Assembly (NCBI GenBank): GCA_014529385.2
Contig: CM043951.1
Span: 109,404,469 to 109,468,468 of the forward strand
DNA length: 64,000 nt
Direction of reading: 5' to 3'
Origin: Adiantum capillus-veneris
Taxonomy: Eukaryota > Streptophyta > Polypodiopsida > Polypodiales > Pteridaceae
Shown here: positions 19,311 to 29,625 of the stretch, piece by piece
Layout: every line of letters begins with the position of its first letter
Numbering within the stretch: the first letter of the stretch is position 1
Made by a program: the position numbers and the translations under genes
The notes under the pieces: model-generated
Told to the model about the DNA's origin: nothing
Seen by the model: only the letters and a program-made list of their open reading frames with translations
Database searches by the model: none

Positions 19311-19481
19311 AGGACGTAAGACTTCAGGTCCCCATTGTAAAGGTAATCCCCCTATTGTCTAGAATGAGCGTTTCGACGAGAGCTTCAAGATATTAAAACA
19401 CTTGGTCACTACGGCACCAATATTGTACATTGTGGATCCTAGCAAACCATTTGTAGTTGAAATGATTATGCGATTGGTGCG

Positions 19482-19792
19482 GTGTTGTGTCAGGATGGAC
19501 GTTCTGTGTGTTCGAAAGTAATAAACTTTCTAATGTTGAAATGCGTTATCCAACGTATAAAAGAGCTTTACGCCGTAGTCCACGCCTTGAGGAAGTGGCG
19601 GCACTACTTGTATGGCTCTATGTTTGGTGCATGCACAGACGATCACTCGTTGCACTATGTCTTTGATTAGGGTGACCTCAGAGGCTGGAAGGCACGGTGG
19701 GTTGAGCTTAGGCAAGAGTTTGACTTTGAGATCCGTTATAGGGAAGGATTCAACAATCGAGTTGCCGATGCACTTAGTCGGGATCCCTGAGG
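19482..19792 (+). pseudogene. Ty3/gypsy RNase H domain, broken
   Basis: Pieces of the element's RNase H: DGRSVC..., then in another frame LYAVVHALRKWRHYLYGSMF and a THHSL-like segment (TDDHSLHYVFD), then DFEIRY...VADALSRDP in a third frame. These match the usual RT-RNase H connection order of Ty3/gypsy Pol. At least two frameshifts and a stop at about 19668 make it non-functional. Confidence 0.75.
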
Positions 19793-20031
19793 TTAATGCC
19801 TTATCTATGGCTGAAATCTTGACGGATGTCTATCTCTCTCTCCGAGTGCTATGTCGTTATGATAGCTATTTTAGCAAGATATGGAACGAGGTTGAAGCGG
19901 GGCATGACTCGTGTACAGGCTTGGGTTGTCCGGAGACCCAAGTGAGTCGTGTGTAGAGACGAGACAACGACAATATTGCATTAGAGATGGACTATTGTGT
20001 AGAAATGGAAAAGTCTGCGTGCTAGAAATCA

Positions 20032-20787
20032 ATGAGGTTCGACAAAGGATTTTGTTCGAATGCTAGCGTTGGGTACCTAGTCATCCAGAGAACTTTGTCT
20101 TTGGTCAAACGATATTTCTATTGGCCAAGGATGTGCTCTTACATAAAGAGCTATGTGAAGAGATGCACACAATGTCAGGTCAATAAGGCAGAGCACCTTA
20201 GGAAAGGTGGCTTACTACACCCATTGGAAATCCCTGATGCCAAGTGGCAGAGTATTTTGATGGATTTCATTGTTGGTTTGCCAAATACTAGTCAGGGCAA
20301 TGACGCCTTTTGGGTTGTGGTTGTTAGACTCACAAAAATGGCGAAGTTTATACCAACGAAGTCGACAATAAAGAGCCATGAGTTGACGGTTTTATTTGTT
20401 GATCAACTTTATATGATGTATGGTCTGCGAGAAGACATCGTCAATGATCAAGATGCTAAGTTCACTGGGCGATTTTGGCAAGATGTGTTTGCTCATCTTC
20501 AGACAAAGTTGAATATGTCGTCCTCTGATCATCTTGACTCCGATGGACAAATTGAGAGGATGAATCAGATGTTAGGGGACATGTTGAGGGCTTACGTCTC
20601 TTATAGGCAGTCTGATTGGGAAAGGTATCTTCCACAATTAGAGTTTGCCTGCAATAGTAGCAAGCAATGTGCTACTGGATTTAGCCCGTTCATGCTGATG
20701 TATGGATTCGAGCCTAAATCCCCACTTGCTATTGGCTTAGAGAAAGTCAAGGATCGCCAAGCTCGTGATTTCTTGTATGATATGTAG
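20032..20787 (+). pseudogene. Ty3/gypsy integrase
   Basis: Longest surviving gypsy frame (251 codons). The zinc-binding head is degraded at its histidines, but YFYWPRM and CTQCQVNKA remain. The catalytic core retains all three acidic residues: MDFIVGLP (first Asp, about 20260), VNDQDAKFTGRFW (second Asp, about 20445) and DGQIERMNQML (Glu, about 20550). It is followed by LEFACNSS...GFSPFMLMYGFEP, a typical plant gypsy integrase segment. The frame stops at TAG 20785-20787 and resumes directly. Integrase inserts cDNA into chromosomes. With RT and protease dead, it only marks the family. Confidence 0.9.
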
Positions 20788-21300
20788 GAAATGCTCGAAG
20801 TGGCTAAGGATAGTATAAGGACAACTCGTGACCGAGTTACCACTTATGCTAATCAGAAGAGATCTCCAAGGACACTAGAGGTGGGACAATGGGTCTATAT
20901 AAAGATACCCAAGGATTCTAAGACTATGCAAACTGGAAAGCATTATAAGCTTTCAGCTAGATATTGTGGTCCGTTTTTTATCACAAAGAAAATTGGCCAA
21001 GTTGCCTATAAATTAGCTCTTCCTTCAAATGTTAGTGTACATCCAATGTTTCTTGTCAGTCGCCTTAAAGAAAAATTAGACGAAGCCAGCATTGTTGTGC
21101 CTATCAAGGAAAATGTATGGCAAGATATGCAAATTGATTCCTTGAGAACCAGAGGCTGTTTTAGATCATCGTACCTGCCGTTCGTGCCAAAAGTACTTAA
21201 TTAAATGGAAGGGTCAATCGGAAAGGTTTGCTACTTGGGAATCAGTTAGAGCTTTGAAAGCTCAGTATCCCCACTTCATTGATGAAGACATCAATGGTTC
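20788..21300 (+). pseudogene. Ty3/gypsy integrase C-terminus and chromodomain
   Basis: 20791-21204 carries the integrase C-terminal part (DRVTTYANQKR, VGQWVYIKIP, YCGPFFITKKIGQVAYKLALP, VHPMFLVSRLK). After a one-base frame change near 21140, a chromodomain-like segment follows: PEAVLDHR...KYLIKWKGQSERFATWE (about 21150-21240). A chromodomain places the element among the chromoviruses (Tekay/CRM/Reina/Galadriel group), which target chromatin with particular histone marks. The frameshift separates it from the rest of Pol. Confidence 0.8.
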
Positions 21301-21776
21301 TTATGGGGGGAAGTATGTTATGTCCTGCTTACTGGAGAGGGGATCTAGCGGAGACGCCGTCGGGATGGGTGTCCAGTGTTCGGGCAGACGTAGTGTGAAC
21401 CTGGTCAGTGTGGCCAGTCATTATTATAAAAGGGAGGCCAAGGCCTCATTTGTAGTTATCGATCTCCATTGGCAGAGTGTCAGTGGTTAGCCCGTGAGGC
21501 TAGGAGTGCGCGAGGTCACCTCGAGGGGGTGAGACCGAGTGGTATGGGATGCTTGGTCTTATAGGTGTACGCCTATGTCCTCGGACGTTGGCCCCAACAC
21601 AGGGGGTGCTACCGAATGGTGGCTATGGTCGGGTGGTTCATCTGACGCATGTCTGTAGGTACTAGGAGGTCCGTGTAGCCGGGAGATCCTTTCGGCGTGT
21701 TCGTTTGAGTTGCCCTCAGTTGTGTTCGCATAGTTATAGTAATAGTAGAACACAGATGATAAAAGACATTTTTCAT
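21301..21776 (+). repeat. Ty3/gypsy polypurine tract and 3' LTR
   Basis: A purine run GGGGGGAAG (21305-21313) precedes TGTTATGTCCTG at 21316, the usual start of a plant gypsy LTR. A TATA-like TATAAAA lies at 21425-21431. The right border is uncertain; the last suitable CA is at about 21776. No 5' LTR is in the window for comparison, so the extent is an estimate. Confidence 0.6.
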
Positions 21777-22274
21777 CGGTTAATTAGTGTCTTCATGACA
21801 ATCTTGAGCTTTTACTGTAGAGTATAATGATCGTTTAGCATCCATCTTCTTTTGCTTAAATGGCATGGGTGCTTGAACCGTTGAGGGTGGATCTATGATT
21901 GAGCACAAATGGGGAGACGTAATCGGTGCTCGAATGACTATGGCGAACTAATGTTGAACTTGGCCAAGGCTCCCTCACGATCTATGATGCCGTTTTTTGA
22001 ACGATGGATCGCCTTTAAAAGGCCTCTCGGGCCAAGTAGTAGGGGGTACCAGCTGATAAAAAATCTTGAAAAAAGCGGAATGTTGTAAAGATGCCTTCTC
22101 GGCGAGCCAAAATCTCTTGGTGAAGTGCAGAGCATCGACGAAGTCGCTGAGAGGACGCCGGCTGGCCATAGGCAGCGCAGAGAAAGCCGGCAGTAGGTGC
22201 CGTAGACAGGGTAGGCAGAGGTTGAGTTACTGCTTTTTAAATAAAACGTGTACACTCGATCACAAGCGATCAAT

Positions 22275-22340
22275 ACTGTCCAACTGGTTTACGCCGGTGC
22301 TGGGAAGTCGACCTGACGTGTAGAGTTCAAATCTCGTCCT
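22275..22340 (+). ncRNA. tRNA-like sequence (possible SINE head), plus strand
   Basis: TGTCCAACTGG (A-box-like) and AGTTCAAATCTC (B-box-like, two mismatches) are spaced about 50 nt apart, as in RNA polymerase III internal promoters. It is too diverged to be a working tRNA. It faces the minus-strand tRNA-like segment at 22602-22670. Confidence 0.35.
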
Positions 22341-22601
22341 TCACTTTTGAATAGATGTTAGAGGTCGTGTGTAGAGGAAACTGTTGAAGATTCTGCCTGG
22401 ATTGAGAAGATGAGCCAGTAGTAGAAACCCCGATCTAATATAATCTCTGGTGTCAATTCTGTAACAAGCACTACGGATCCAAACACACGAGTAATGCGTA
22501 TTTCCAGCTACTGAGTGTTGTGGCAGAAAATGGCTGGAATCTCCACAGATTCCACTATGTCCTTGCCTTGCTATACAATGAGACTAAAACCACGAATCAA
22601 A

Positions 22602-22670
22602 ACTGGATTCGAACTTGCGTAGCGGGGAACAGAGTGGGAATCATTATGCTAACCAGCTCGGCCAGGTCCC
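22602..22670 (-). ncRNA. tRNA-like sequence (possible SINE head), minus strand
   Basis: On the minus strand it reads GGGACCTGGCCGAGCTGGTT at the start (perfect A box TGGCCGAGCTGG) and AGTTCGAATCC (B box, one mismatch) about 45 nt later. Acceptor-stem pairing is poor, so it is a tRNA pseudogene or the head of a tRNA-derived SINE extending toward lower coordinates. Confidence 0.5.
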
Positions 22671-23372
22671 AATAGTGATTGAGAGGTGTACTTCACTTAC
22701 TTGAATCTTTTTGCACGAGCTTCTCCTGTCGCAAGCTTCTTCGCCCTGCCCTATCTGCATGCGACAAACCTGGAACAAGGGCTGCATCTGCGACCAGGCT
22801 CGACACAAGGGCTTTGCTTCATTTACGAGCATATGCAGCAGCGGACTTTGGTTCGCCTTTCTTTTTCCATGAGTATCTCTGTTTTCAAAATCGTGCCTGC
22901 ATACTGCTTTAGTCTCTTTCATGCTCCTGAATGTAAGTGCTAAACTTTCAAGCAAATGAGTTGCCAACTTTATCATGCATCATTGTCTATGCATCTTTAT
23001 ATTAAGCCCAATGTGTTTCTAGTTCAAAACAGTGCCAACACCATCTTTCATTGGTTCGTGCATTTATATGTTGTGCAAAATACAAGCATTACTACTAGAA
23101 TAAAACAGGAATGATCAACAGTACCCATCTGGACCAACCGTTCCTCATCTTATTAAACGTAGGGCATGTCAACCGAAGTCTCCATGATGTTTTTGATCTT
23201 ACGGTAACGGTTCCGCTCGTGTCTTAAGACTAGTCTGCATCTGGGAGGCCAAATGTACCAACCAGTATTACTAGCTAGTATCTTGTTTGATGCTTGTGAA
23301 TATTTACAAAGTATGTTTCCTTGATGTTCACAAGAAATGGTAGTCATTGTCAACAATATGCTGATTCTACAG

Positions 23373-25226
23373 GTTTGACTACATTGATAGGGACTGTCGG
23401 GCCTGCGGCATCTCCAACAGTTTTTATTTTCCAAGGTTTTCTGACCATATTAGAACATATGTCTGCCTGATCAGTTTACATTTTTGAACTTCAAAACAAG
23501 TCGGCAGCAATGCTTATGTTTCAAAGCTCAAACTGCTTGATACAGACTAATGGAGAATATGAGGGTCATTGATAATGAGATATGCTATCGTGCCAAAGAA
23601 AGTGAGTCTGCTAGAATTAATTTGAGCTGAAAGAAAATGTCAGATGGTGAACCGGTTTTCTTTGATTACAGTGGCTGATTGAATAGTGTTATTTTGCAGA
23701 TAGAAATGTCTATGACCTATTCCAGACAAGAGCTAATTTATACAGAACGGTTTACACTCATGCAAAAGTAAAGGTTGTATCGATGTTTGTGAGCTACCTT
23801 TCCTTGAGGAGGTCCAAAATGCATGTTCCAAACTGGATGCATATTTCATGACCATCTTGCATCTTCATTCAATCGTTGGAATTTATAGTAGTGGAAGAAT
23901 GAAAATTTGGTAAAATGGGAAGTGGGCTATACAACTAACTTGGAACACAGAGAGTTTTAAGTCATGAATGGAACAGGAAGAGATTCAAAATCAGCATGAA
24001 AGTACTACAGCTTTTATGCAAAAGTCGTCATACAATTGTGCAGCCTTTTAAATCCAGGTAAGGTGACATGAGTTGTTGCAATTTTGACTCCAGGCGTTGG
24101 AGTACATGCTAGTTGATGCGTTTGTACTTGCAAACGACTATCTGAGGATTTCAGACAATGTACTGGATCCTCAAGAATTCTGGAAGGTAGTAAGGGATCC
24201 AATTTTTGAAATCGTTTGGTTAAAATGGACAAAAGATGTTATTTCTATTTGTTGCCACTTGCACAGCTGGATGACACTATTTTAAAAACTATTGAGACTT
24301 CAAGTGACCCAGAATTAGCAGCTGCTCAAAAGATAGTCATTCGGATGCGGCGTAGAGAGCTTTACCAGGTTGCTGGGCTTTTCCGTCTGACTCCGTTAAG
24401 GTCCATGATTCTGGTGAACTTTCACTCATTTGACCTTTTATGTGGCACAGTATTGTAATGAGTATGCTGTGCCCAAAGAGCAGCTGGAGCACTTCAAGAC
24501 CGTTAGAGCGGAGGACATTGTCTGCTCACAAGTAAGAAAGCAAGAGCCTAAGCAACGAGAATAGCCTTGATACTAATCTATGGCATGGGTTTTATGAGCT
24601 ATCTTCAGGTCAAGCCAGGAGTTAATCTTTCCCCAGATGACATTGTTGTGAGTAATGTAAAAATTGATTTGACCCGAGGGAAAGAAGACCCCGTGCAAAG
24701 GTATGCGATAGTTGTTTACTTCTCTGTGGCATAATTTTTACGAGCTTTTCAAGTTTTTGAACAGTGTTACTAACCTACTCTGTTTTACATGGCACGGCTG
24801 TCTACAAAGGGTGCATTTCTTCAAGGTTTGTCCAGAACTGCACGCCTAATCATTTTAGTTTTGATTTGGACAATTTCTCACGTTTTGAGGTATGCTTTGT
24901 ACACAGGACTATGAATCGGACGAAAAGTTTATCATACCCAAGGAGCGTATAAGTCACTTGCTGCCAGACTGCTTTGAGGACAGAATTGTGCGCGTGTATT
25001 CAAAAAAGCCTGACCTGGTACTTTGTATTCAAGAAAAAATTGCGCGCGGATGTTAGGAGTAGATATTGCATTAACACAAATCCAAAAAATAACCGATATT
25101 TATAATGTTTTCATGAAGGTTGATGCTGTGTCTGAGGCGTTTGAGAACTTTCAGCTGAGGATGTATGGGATAAAGACTCAAGTGCATGGAACACCTAATG
25201 GTAAAAGGCGGAGAAGGTACCAGTGA
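23373..25226 (+). CDS. VEN4: SAMHD1/VENOSA4-like dNTP triphosphohydrolase, C-terminal ten exons
   Basis: Spliced host gene, last 264 codons plus TGA. Exons: 23373-23435, 23546-23601, 23700-23773, 24094-24186, 24267-24368, 24451-24531, 24609-24700, 24810-24825 (16 nt), 24907-25017, 25119-25226. Every acceptor ends in AG, every donor starts with GT, and phases join without a break. It begins FDYIDRDCRACGI, equivalent to the segment just after the fourth metal ligand of animal SAMHD1, and continues CYRAKE, YDLFQTRANLYRTVYTH, LEYMLVDAFVLANDYL, ETSSDPELAAAQ, EYAVPKEQLEHFKT, LSPDDIVVSNVKIDL, RISHLLPDCFEDRIVRVYSKK and ENFQLRMYGIKTQVH. Plant members of the family control dNTP pools in the nucleus. 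The N-terminal half with the HD metal-binding residues is absent from the window, so the gene is either continued upstream of the transposon cluster or truncated. An alternative last splice (donor at about 25215, acceptor 25319-25321) would give a slightly different C-terminus. Confidence 0.9.
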
Positions 25227-26616
25227 TAACATATACAATCTCTGCCCAGATTGTATCCAATTCTCTTTAAATCAAAGTAACTGCCCAACTGCCATCTTGT
25301 TTGAATGACCTCTTTTTGCAGTCAGCAAAGATCGTATACAGAAGGATGACATATCCTAAGCTCTGGAAAGAGTAAAAAAAAGGTGTACAAAATAGCAGAA
25401 ATAAGACTTGAAGCCATTAGTAACAGGACATTCATTGATATAGTCATAAACACATTCTTACGATAAATTGTATAGAAGGAATAATGAGAGTTCACGAGCT
25501 GTAATTAGTAAGCGGAAAAATTTTGTTGTGTAGTGCAAATTTTGCTGCAATCCATCTGGCTTGAAGGTTTGTGCTGGGCTACTGTTAAAGATAGTTCAGG
25601 GTGATTCACCATTGCAGGCATTTATTTTTATTTAATCTTCAATTCTGGTGCTAATGAAATATATGGTATAGAGGTTGCTAATGCCACTTGCAAGAGGGTC
25701 CATAACTACCTACTCGAGCCCCCCAGTCTCCTCCGATACCAATGTACCCACCAATTTCACTAATGCCCTAGATGAGAAGTTGAGGAGGAAGTGGATACTG
25801 TTGTTTTATACTTATGGTGCTCTTTTACTTTCTTAGACCTTTATGAAAATGAGGAGTTGTTCTCCCAAGTACTTGTAAGTTGCCCTCACTAAAATATGCC
25901 CTTCTCAATGAGGGCCTTCAGTGAAAGTTCAAAGCATGTGATCCTCGTTGAGGATAAGTATGCTCTCCTTAATGTCGGCTCCGGGTCCGCCTATCCAATA
26001 GCTCATCCTCTAGTAAAGATGTGTATTTTACTCAATGCATGACTAATGGTACAATAGTTCCCAAAACTAGAAGATTTATCTACTTAAGTAAATGCACTCA
26101 TAATATTGCCAACTATCTTGGAGTACAACTTTATCTTGAGGCCTTTTGAGTGTTGAAAAGCTATCGTTGTTGAAGTGTAATTATCTGCTATGTAAGCTCC
26201 TCTGGATAGTTGATCATATAGGGAGAATTTTTTTTTTTTTCTATGCTCCTATCTCTAGTTGAATACCCTATGGGGTTTCTGAGAGTTGCCTTGGAAAATG
26301 TTTGCGGTTTAAAAAGTTGCTTAGTATTCTCTTTGTACTTTTTATCAGTATATGCATGCCCATAAGATGGTGACTGTATTATTTCCCCCAACTTTGGCCT
26401 TTAATAGACACTTGTAAAGTCACCTTTTTTTGTTTGTTTTTCAAAACTTGTAGGATAGATCTTTGAGGACTGTTGGGATTGTTCCTAGAAAAGTAAAACT
26501 TCTCATAAGAGTTGTGTTTGTGTTTGTGTGCGCTTGTGTGAAAATGAAAATGAAATAACCTTTTATCACCCACGTTTGGTAGATTGGTTATCCCAATTCT
26601 CTCTTGAATAACATGC

Positions 26617-26620
<4 letters not shown>
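25227..26620. other. Gene 3' flank / intergenic
   Basis: It should include the 3' UTR of the VEN4-like gene. No other gene is supported; short frames are chance. A T run occurs at about 26229-26240. Confidence 0.5.

Positions 26621-26674
<54 letters not shown>
26621..26674. repeat. (TG)27 microsatellite
   Basis: Uninterrupted TG dinucleotides, 54 bp. Confidence 0.97.
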
Positions 26675-26675
<1 letters not shown>

Positions 26676-26779
26676 ATTTAGTATGGGCATGTTGTCTCCT
26701 TTTCAGTATTCCTTGGATGCACCATACCTCACCCTCACAACATTTAGGGATTAGTAAGATTATCTCTCATTCTGTTGGA

Positions 26780-27230
26780 TACTAGGAAGAGTTGGGGACG
26801 AAGATGGCTTTTTATCGCGATCATCTTCTCCGCACGATAGATGATGGTTTATCTCATGCCCCATGTACATGGACACCCACCTATCTCAAGGCATTAGATG
26901 TGTCATCGATTAGCTATGCACCTCATCTCACTAGTTGGAGATAGAGATTGATCGATACAGAGGTATACCCCCAAAGAAGAGATTATGCCCGGTTTGCCAG
27001 CAAGAGCTAGAGATAGAGGAGCATTATATCTGCCAATGCACAACATATTATGAGATTTGTGGGCGTTTTTATTGCTTCTTCAAAGAGGGTTTTGGCCCCT
27101 TAACCCACATCGCGCCTTTGTATGCATCCTCTATGTGTAGGTCCTCTACTCTGAAGGGTAGTCTCTCTGAGCCTACAAATCTCCACCAAAAGAAGAGGTC
27201 TAGGCACCTCTGATCATAGTGATACATATG
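26780..27230 (+). pseudogene. LINE 3' end fragment (RT C-terminal zinc finger)
   Basis: About 26935-27100 encodes EIEIDRYRGI...KKRLCPVCQQELEIEEHYICQC, matching the Cys/His finger (C-x2-C...H-x4-C) found after the RT of many non-LTR elements, including the usual lead-in before it. The RT itself is absent. A probable 3' UTR runs to the C/CT/CA tract at 27513. The element is 5'-truncated. Confidence 0.62.
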
Positions 27231-27512
27231 AGAGTTCATGGGATGATCATCATTGTATATTTTCTCCATTGTGCACCTCATTGGCCCACATGTGATTGTA
27301 CCCCTCCCCATGTATTTTGAGTTGATGTTTTATGTGATGATGATGTTGATGATGATGAGGATGTAGGTTATACTTACATACCTACCACTAGGCACCCTCT
27401 TTTATTTTCATTTTTATGTTCCCTAGACATTGTACTAGAGTTACACATGGATGTAACCTTTTGGTCTCATAGGTCATTTTGGCCTTTTCAAAACATTAAT
27501 ATAACATTTCAT

Positions 27513-27522
27513 TCCCCCCCCC

Positions 27523-27554
<32 letters not shown>

Positions 27555-27555
27555 G
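27513..27555. repeat. Compound microsatellite C(n)-(CT)n-(CA)n
   Basis: Poly-C, then CT, then CA units. It lies at the end of the LINE 3' fragment and at the start of the first 1.9-kb direct repeat. Confidence 0.92.
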
Positions 27556-29436
27556 TAGTACTTCTCTCTTTGTATATTACCTAAAACTACTATGCTCTAA
27601 ATCACACCTGGGTCAATTTCACACATATTGCCTTGCTCTAATTAAAACATCCCCGTACTACTTTCTTTTTTTCTATATAATTCCACTTAAGCCATAGCTT
27701 AAAAAGATGCCCATTTTTTGGGCTACATTGGAATTGAATCCACCATGGGATGATACCCCTAAAGTGTTATAATAACAAAACTATAAACGTGGGCAGTTAA
27801 GTTGGCAACAATAAACAAGGCAGTTAAGTTGGCAACAACAAACGAGGCTTAACTCGCTCTCTATAGTTGTGGCACACACATTGTCTCTTTCCTGCCATGC
27901 TAATGGCGTGTAGATTACTCTGTTCTACAAAATCGAGCTTCATCAGAGGCAGCTGCTTTTGTTTCCCTAGTATAAAAGGCACCTGACCTACTCAGTGCCT
28001 GGAATGATGATGGATACTGCTCGCTACATGCCATGAGTACTCGGAATCAACCTTCTTCTATTTAAAGAGGTGAGGGTGCATTCCGCCTCTCACTTAGCCT
28101 TGTATGTGTTTTATTTGCGTAACCTCAAAGAGAGGACTATGTGTATTCATTCTCTGCCATGTCTTATGGAGCTTGCAACGCAACCTACACAGGTCGGTTA
28201 CTGTATATTTGTTCTTGGTATTATGGTTATCTCTCCTTTGTATATATAAGTCTAAAGGTGATGTAAACACCTCTGCTTACAGGCATGTGAATCGTGTGAC
28301 TTAGCTTGGTAAAGCCCGCTGTGGGTGGCTAAGTTAGACTGCATTAGGCATTTGAGAAAAAAAATTAGTGTGGATTATTATGGTTTAAGGATCCGGTTAC
28401 TCTTTCTGTTTATGTTTTGGGTTCTGTGAGCTTTGCTTAAACAGTTTACTACATAAAAAACGGGGCACTTAAGGTATTGGGAGTATGGGAAATTGGATGA
28501 TTGGTTTGCTTTAGAACTATCCTCACAAAGGAGGATACCGCCTGGCTTGTTAAGAATAACTTAGGAGCATCATATATTGGTGAGGTGACCTACCGCGAAT
28601 GCATACTGTTCATAATTTTTTCCTGTTTACCTCTTTGAAATCGGTAGAGAATTATAAAATGTTACACAAACTCTTATCAATGAAAAAGGGTTTTTGTTTT
28701 TTCCCTAAACAATCTCATTAGGGCTATCATCCTTGTTGGATTCTTCTACATGGGTTATGGTTTTTCTATCGTTCACTTGTTTTGACTGAGTATCGATGAT
28801 ATGTTGAGGTATAAGCATCATAAAAACTACAAAAGAATGTTGTAGCATTAAAAAAGGTAGTAGTGATCTAAACTATCAAGCTTACAAATGGTTATTTTAT
28901 GGAGGGTTTAGCAGTACTTCCTCCATCTTAGCCCTAAAAATCAGAAGGACTATTTTTCAGGACACAAATGGTACCTTGGATGCTATATCTTGTTGGCATA
29001 TCTTCGGCTATCTCTGCTCTTGGGCAAACTAAACTTTGCCGTGATGTTTTACTGGTCTTAAATCATAAAAGGTTGGATTGGACACTCTTTGCAAAGGATA
29101 TTGAAGGTTCGGATCTTTTATGCCTATGTGGGTATTAAGACACTTAAGTCAGAAGGGGTGGTGGGCTTCTGATCAAAATGATATAATAAATATCTATTAA
29201 GGTCCTTAAAAAATGGGGCTATATAGAAACCATATGTATAACTATCTGCTTAAAAAATTAAAAGAACTTTAAAATTTTAGAGTACATGAGCTCTTTTTGG
29301 ACATCTGTTTTTAGTTAAAAGTTTTATAAGTTGGACATGGCTAACAACTGATATAGTCCATTGACACAAGTAAAAAACATCCAAGGCTATCGTATCTGTT
29401 GTCTTGTTTGAATGGATGCAGGTGAGGACTCTATCT
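27538..29436. repeat. About 1.9-kb direct repeat, first copy
   Basis: From (CA)n-GTAGTACTTCTCTCTTTG to GGACTCTATCTTTTC this copy matches 29594-31404 almost throughout, with small indels. It has a TATA-like TATAAAAGG at about 27971 (mutated in the second copy) and an extra 30-odd-bp internal duplication near 27795-27840. No coding sequence is recognised. It could be LTRs of a tiny non-autonomous element or a simple tandem duplication. Confidence 0.82.
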
Positions 29437-29521
29437 TTTCAATAAAATTACACTTTGCCTCTCTCGAAATGATTGGCTTGGTATACACTTTAACCACAAT
29501 AATCTCATCTCTTTAATAAGG

Positions 29522-29550
29522 TAGTAGGCCCATTCACAATGGGCCTACTA
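29522..29550. repeat. Perfect 13-bp inverted repeat (hairpin)
   Basis: TAGTAGGCCCATT and AATGGGCCTACTA are separated by CAC. It sits in the 157-bp spacer between the two large direct repeats. Confidence 0.93.
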
Positions 29551-29593
29551 TCGACCCATTGTGTTTGGTGCCAGGGACAGGGCGGGCGCGTGC

Positions 29594-29594
29594 G

Positions 29595-29625
<31 letters not shown>

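Larger units (their letters stand above)
17969..19495 (+). repeat. 1,527-bp direct repeat, right copy
   Basis: Counterpart of 1021-2547, same length and orientation. Beyond 19495 the gypsy element continues uninterrupted (GATGGACGTTCTGTG), while the left copy breaks off into PLE A. Confidence 0.85.
21777..23372. other. Noncoding stretch, probably intron of the VEN4-like gene
   Basis: I searched it for the expected preceding exon (a segment ending ...RNGIDVDK) and did not find it. It contains two tRNA-like segments (separate entries) and short chance frames only. Confidence 0.45.

Noticed and set aside
22275-22670. Functional tRNA genes
   Set aside because: A and B boxes are present but acceptor stems do not pair, so they are pseudo-tRNA or SINE heads.
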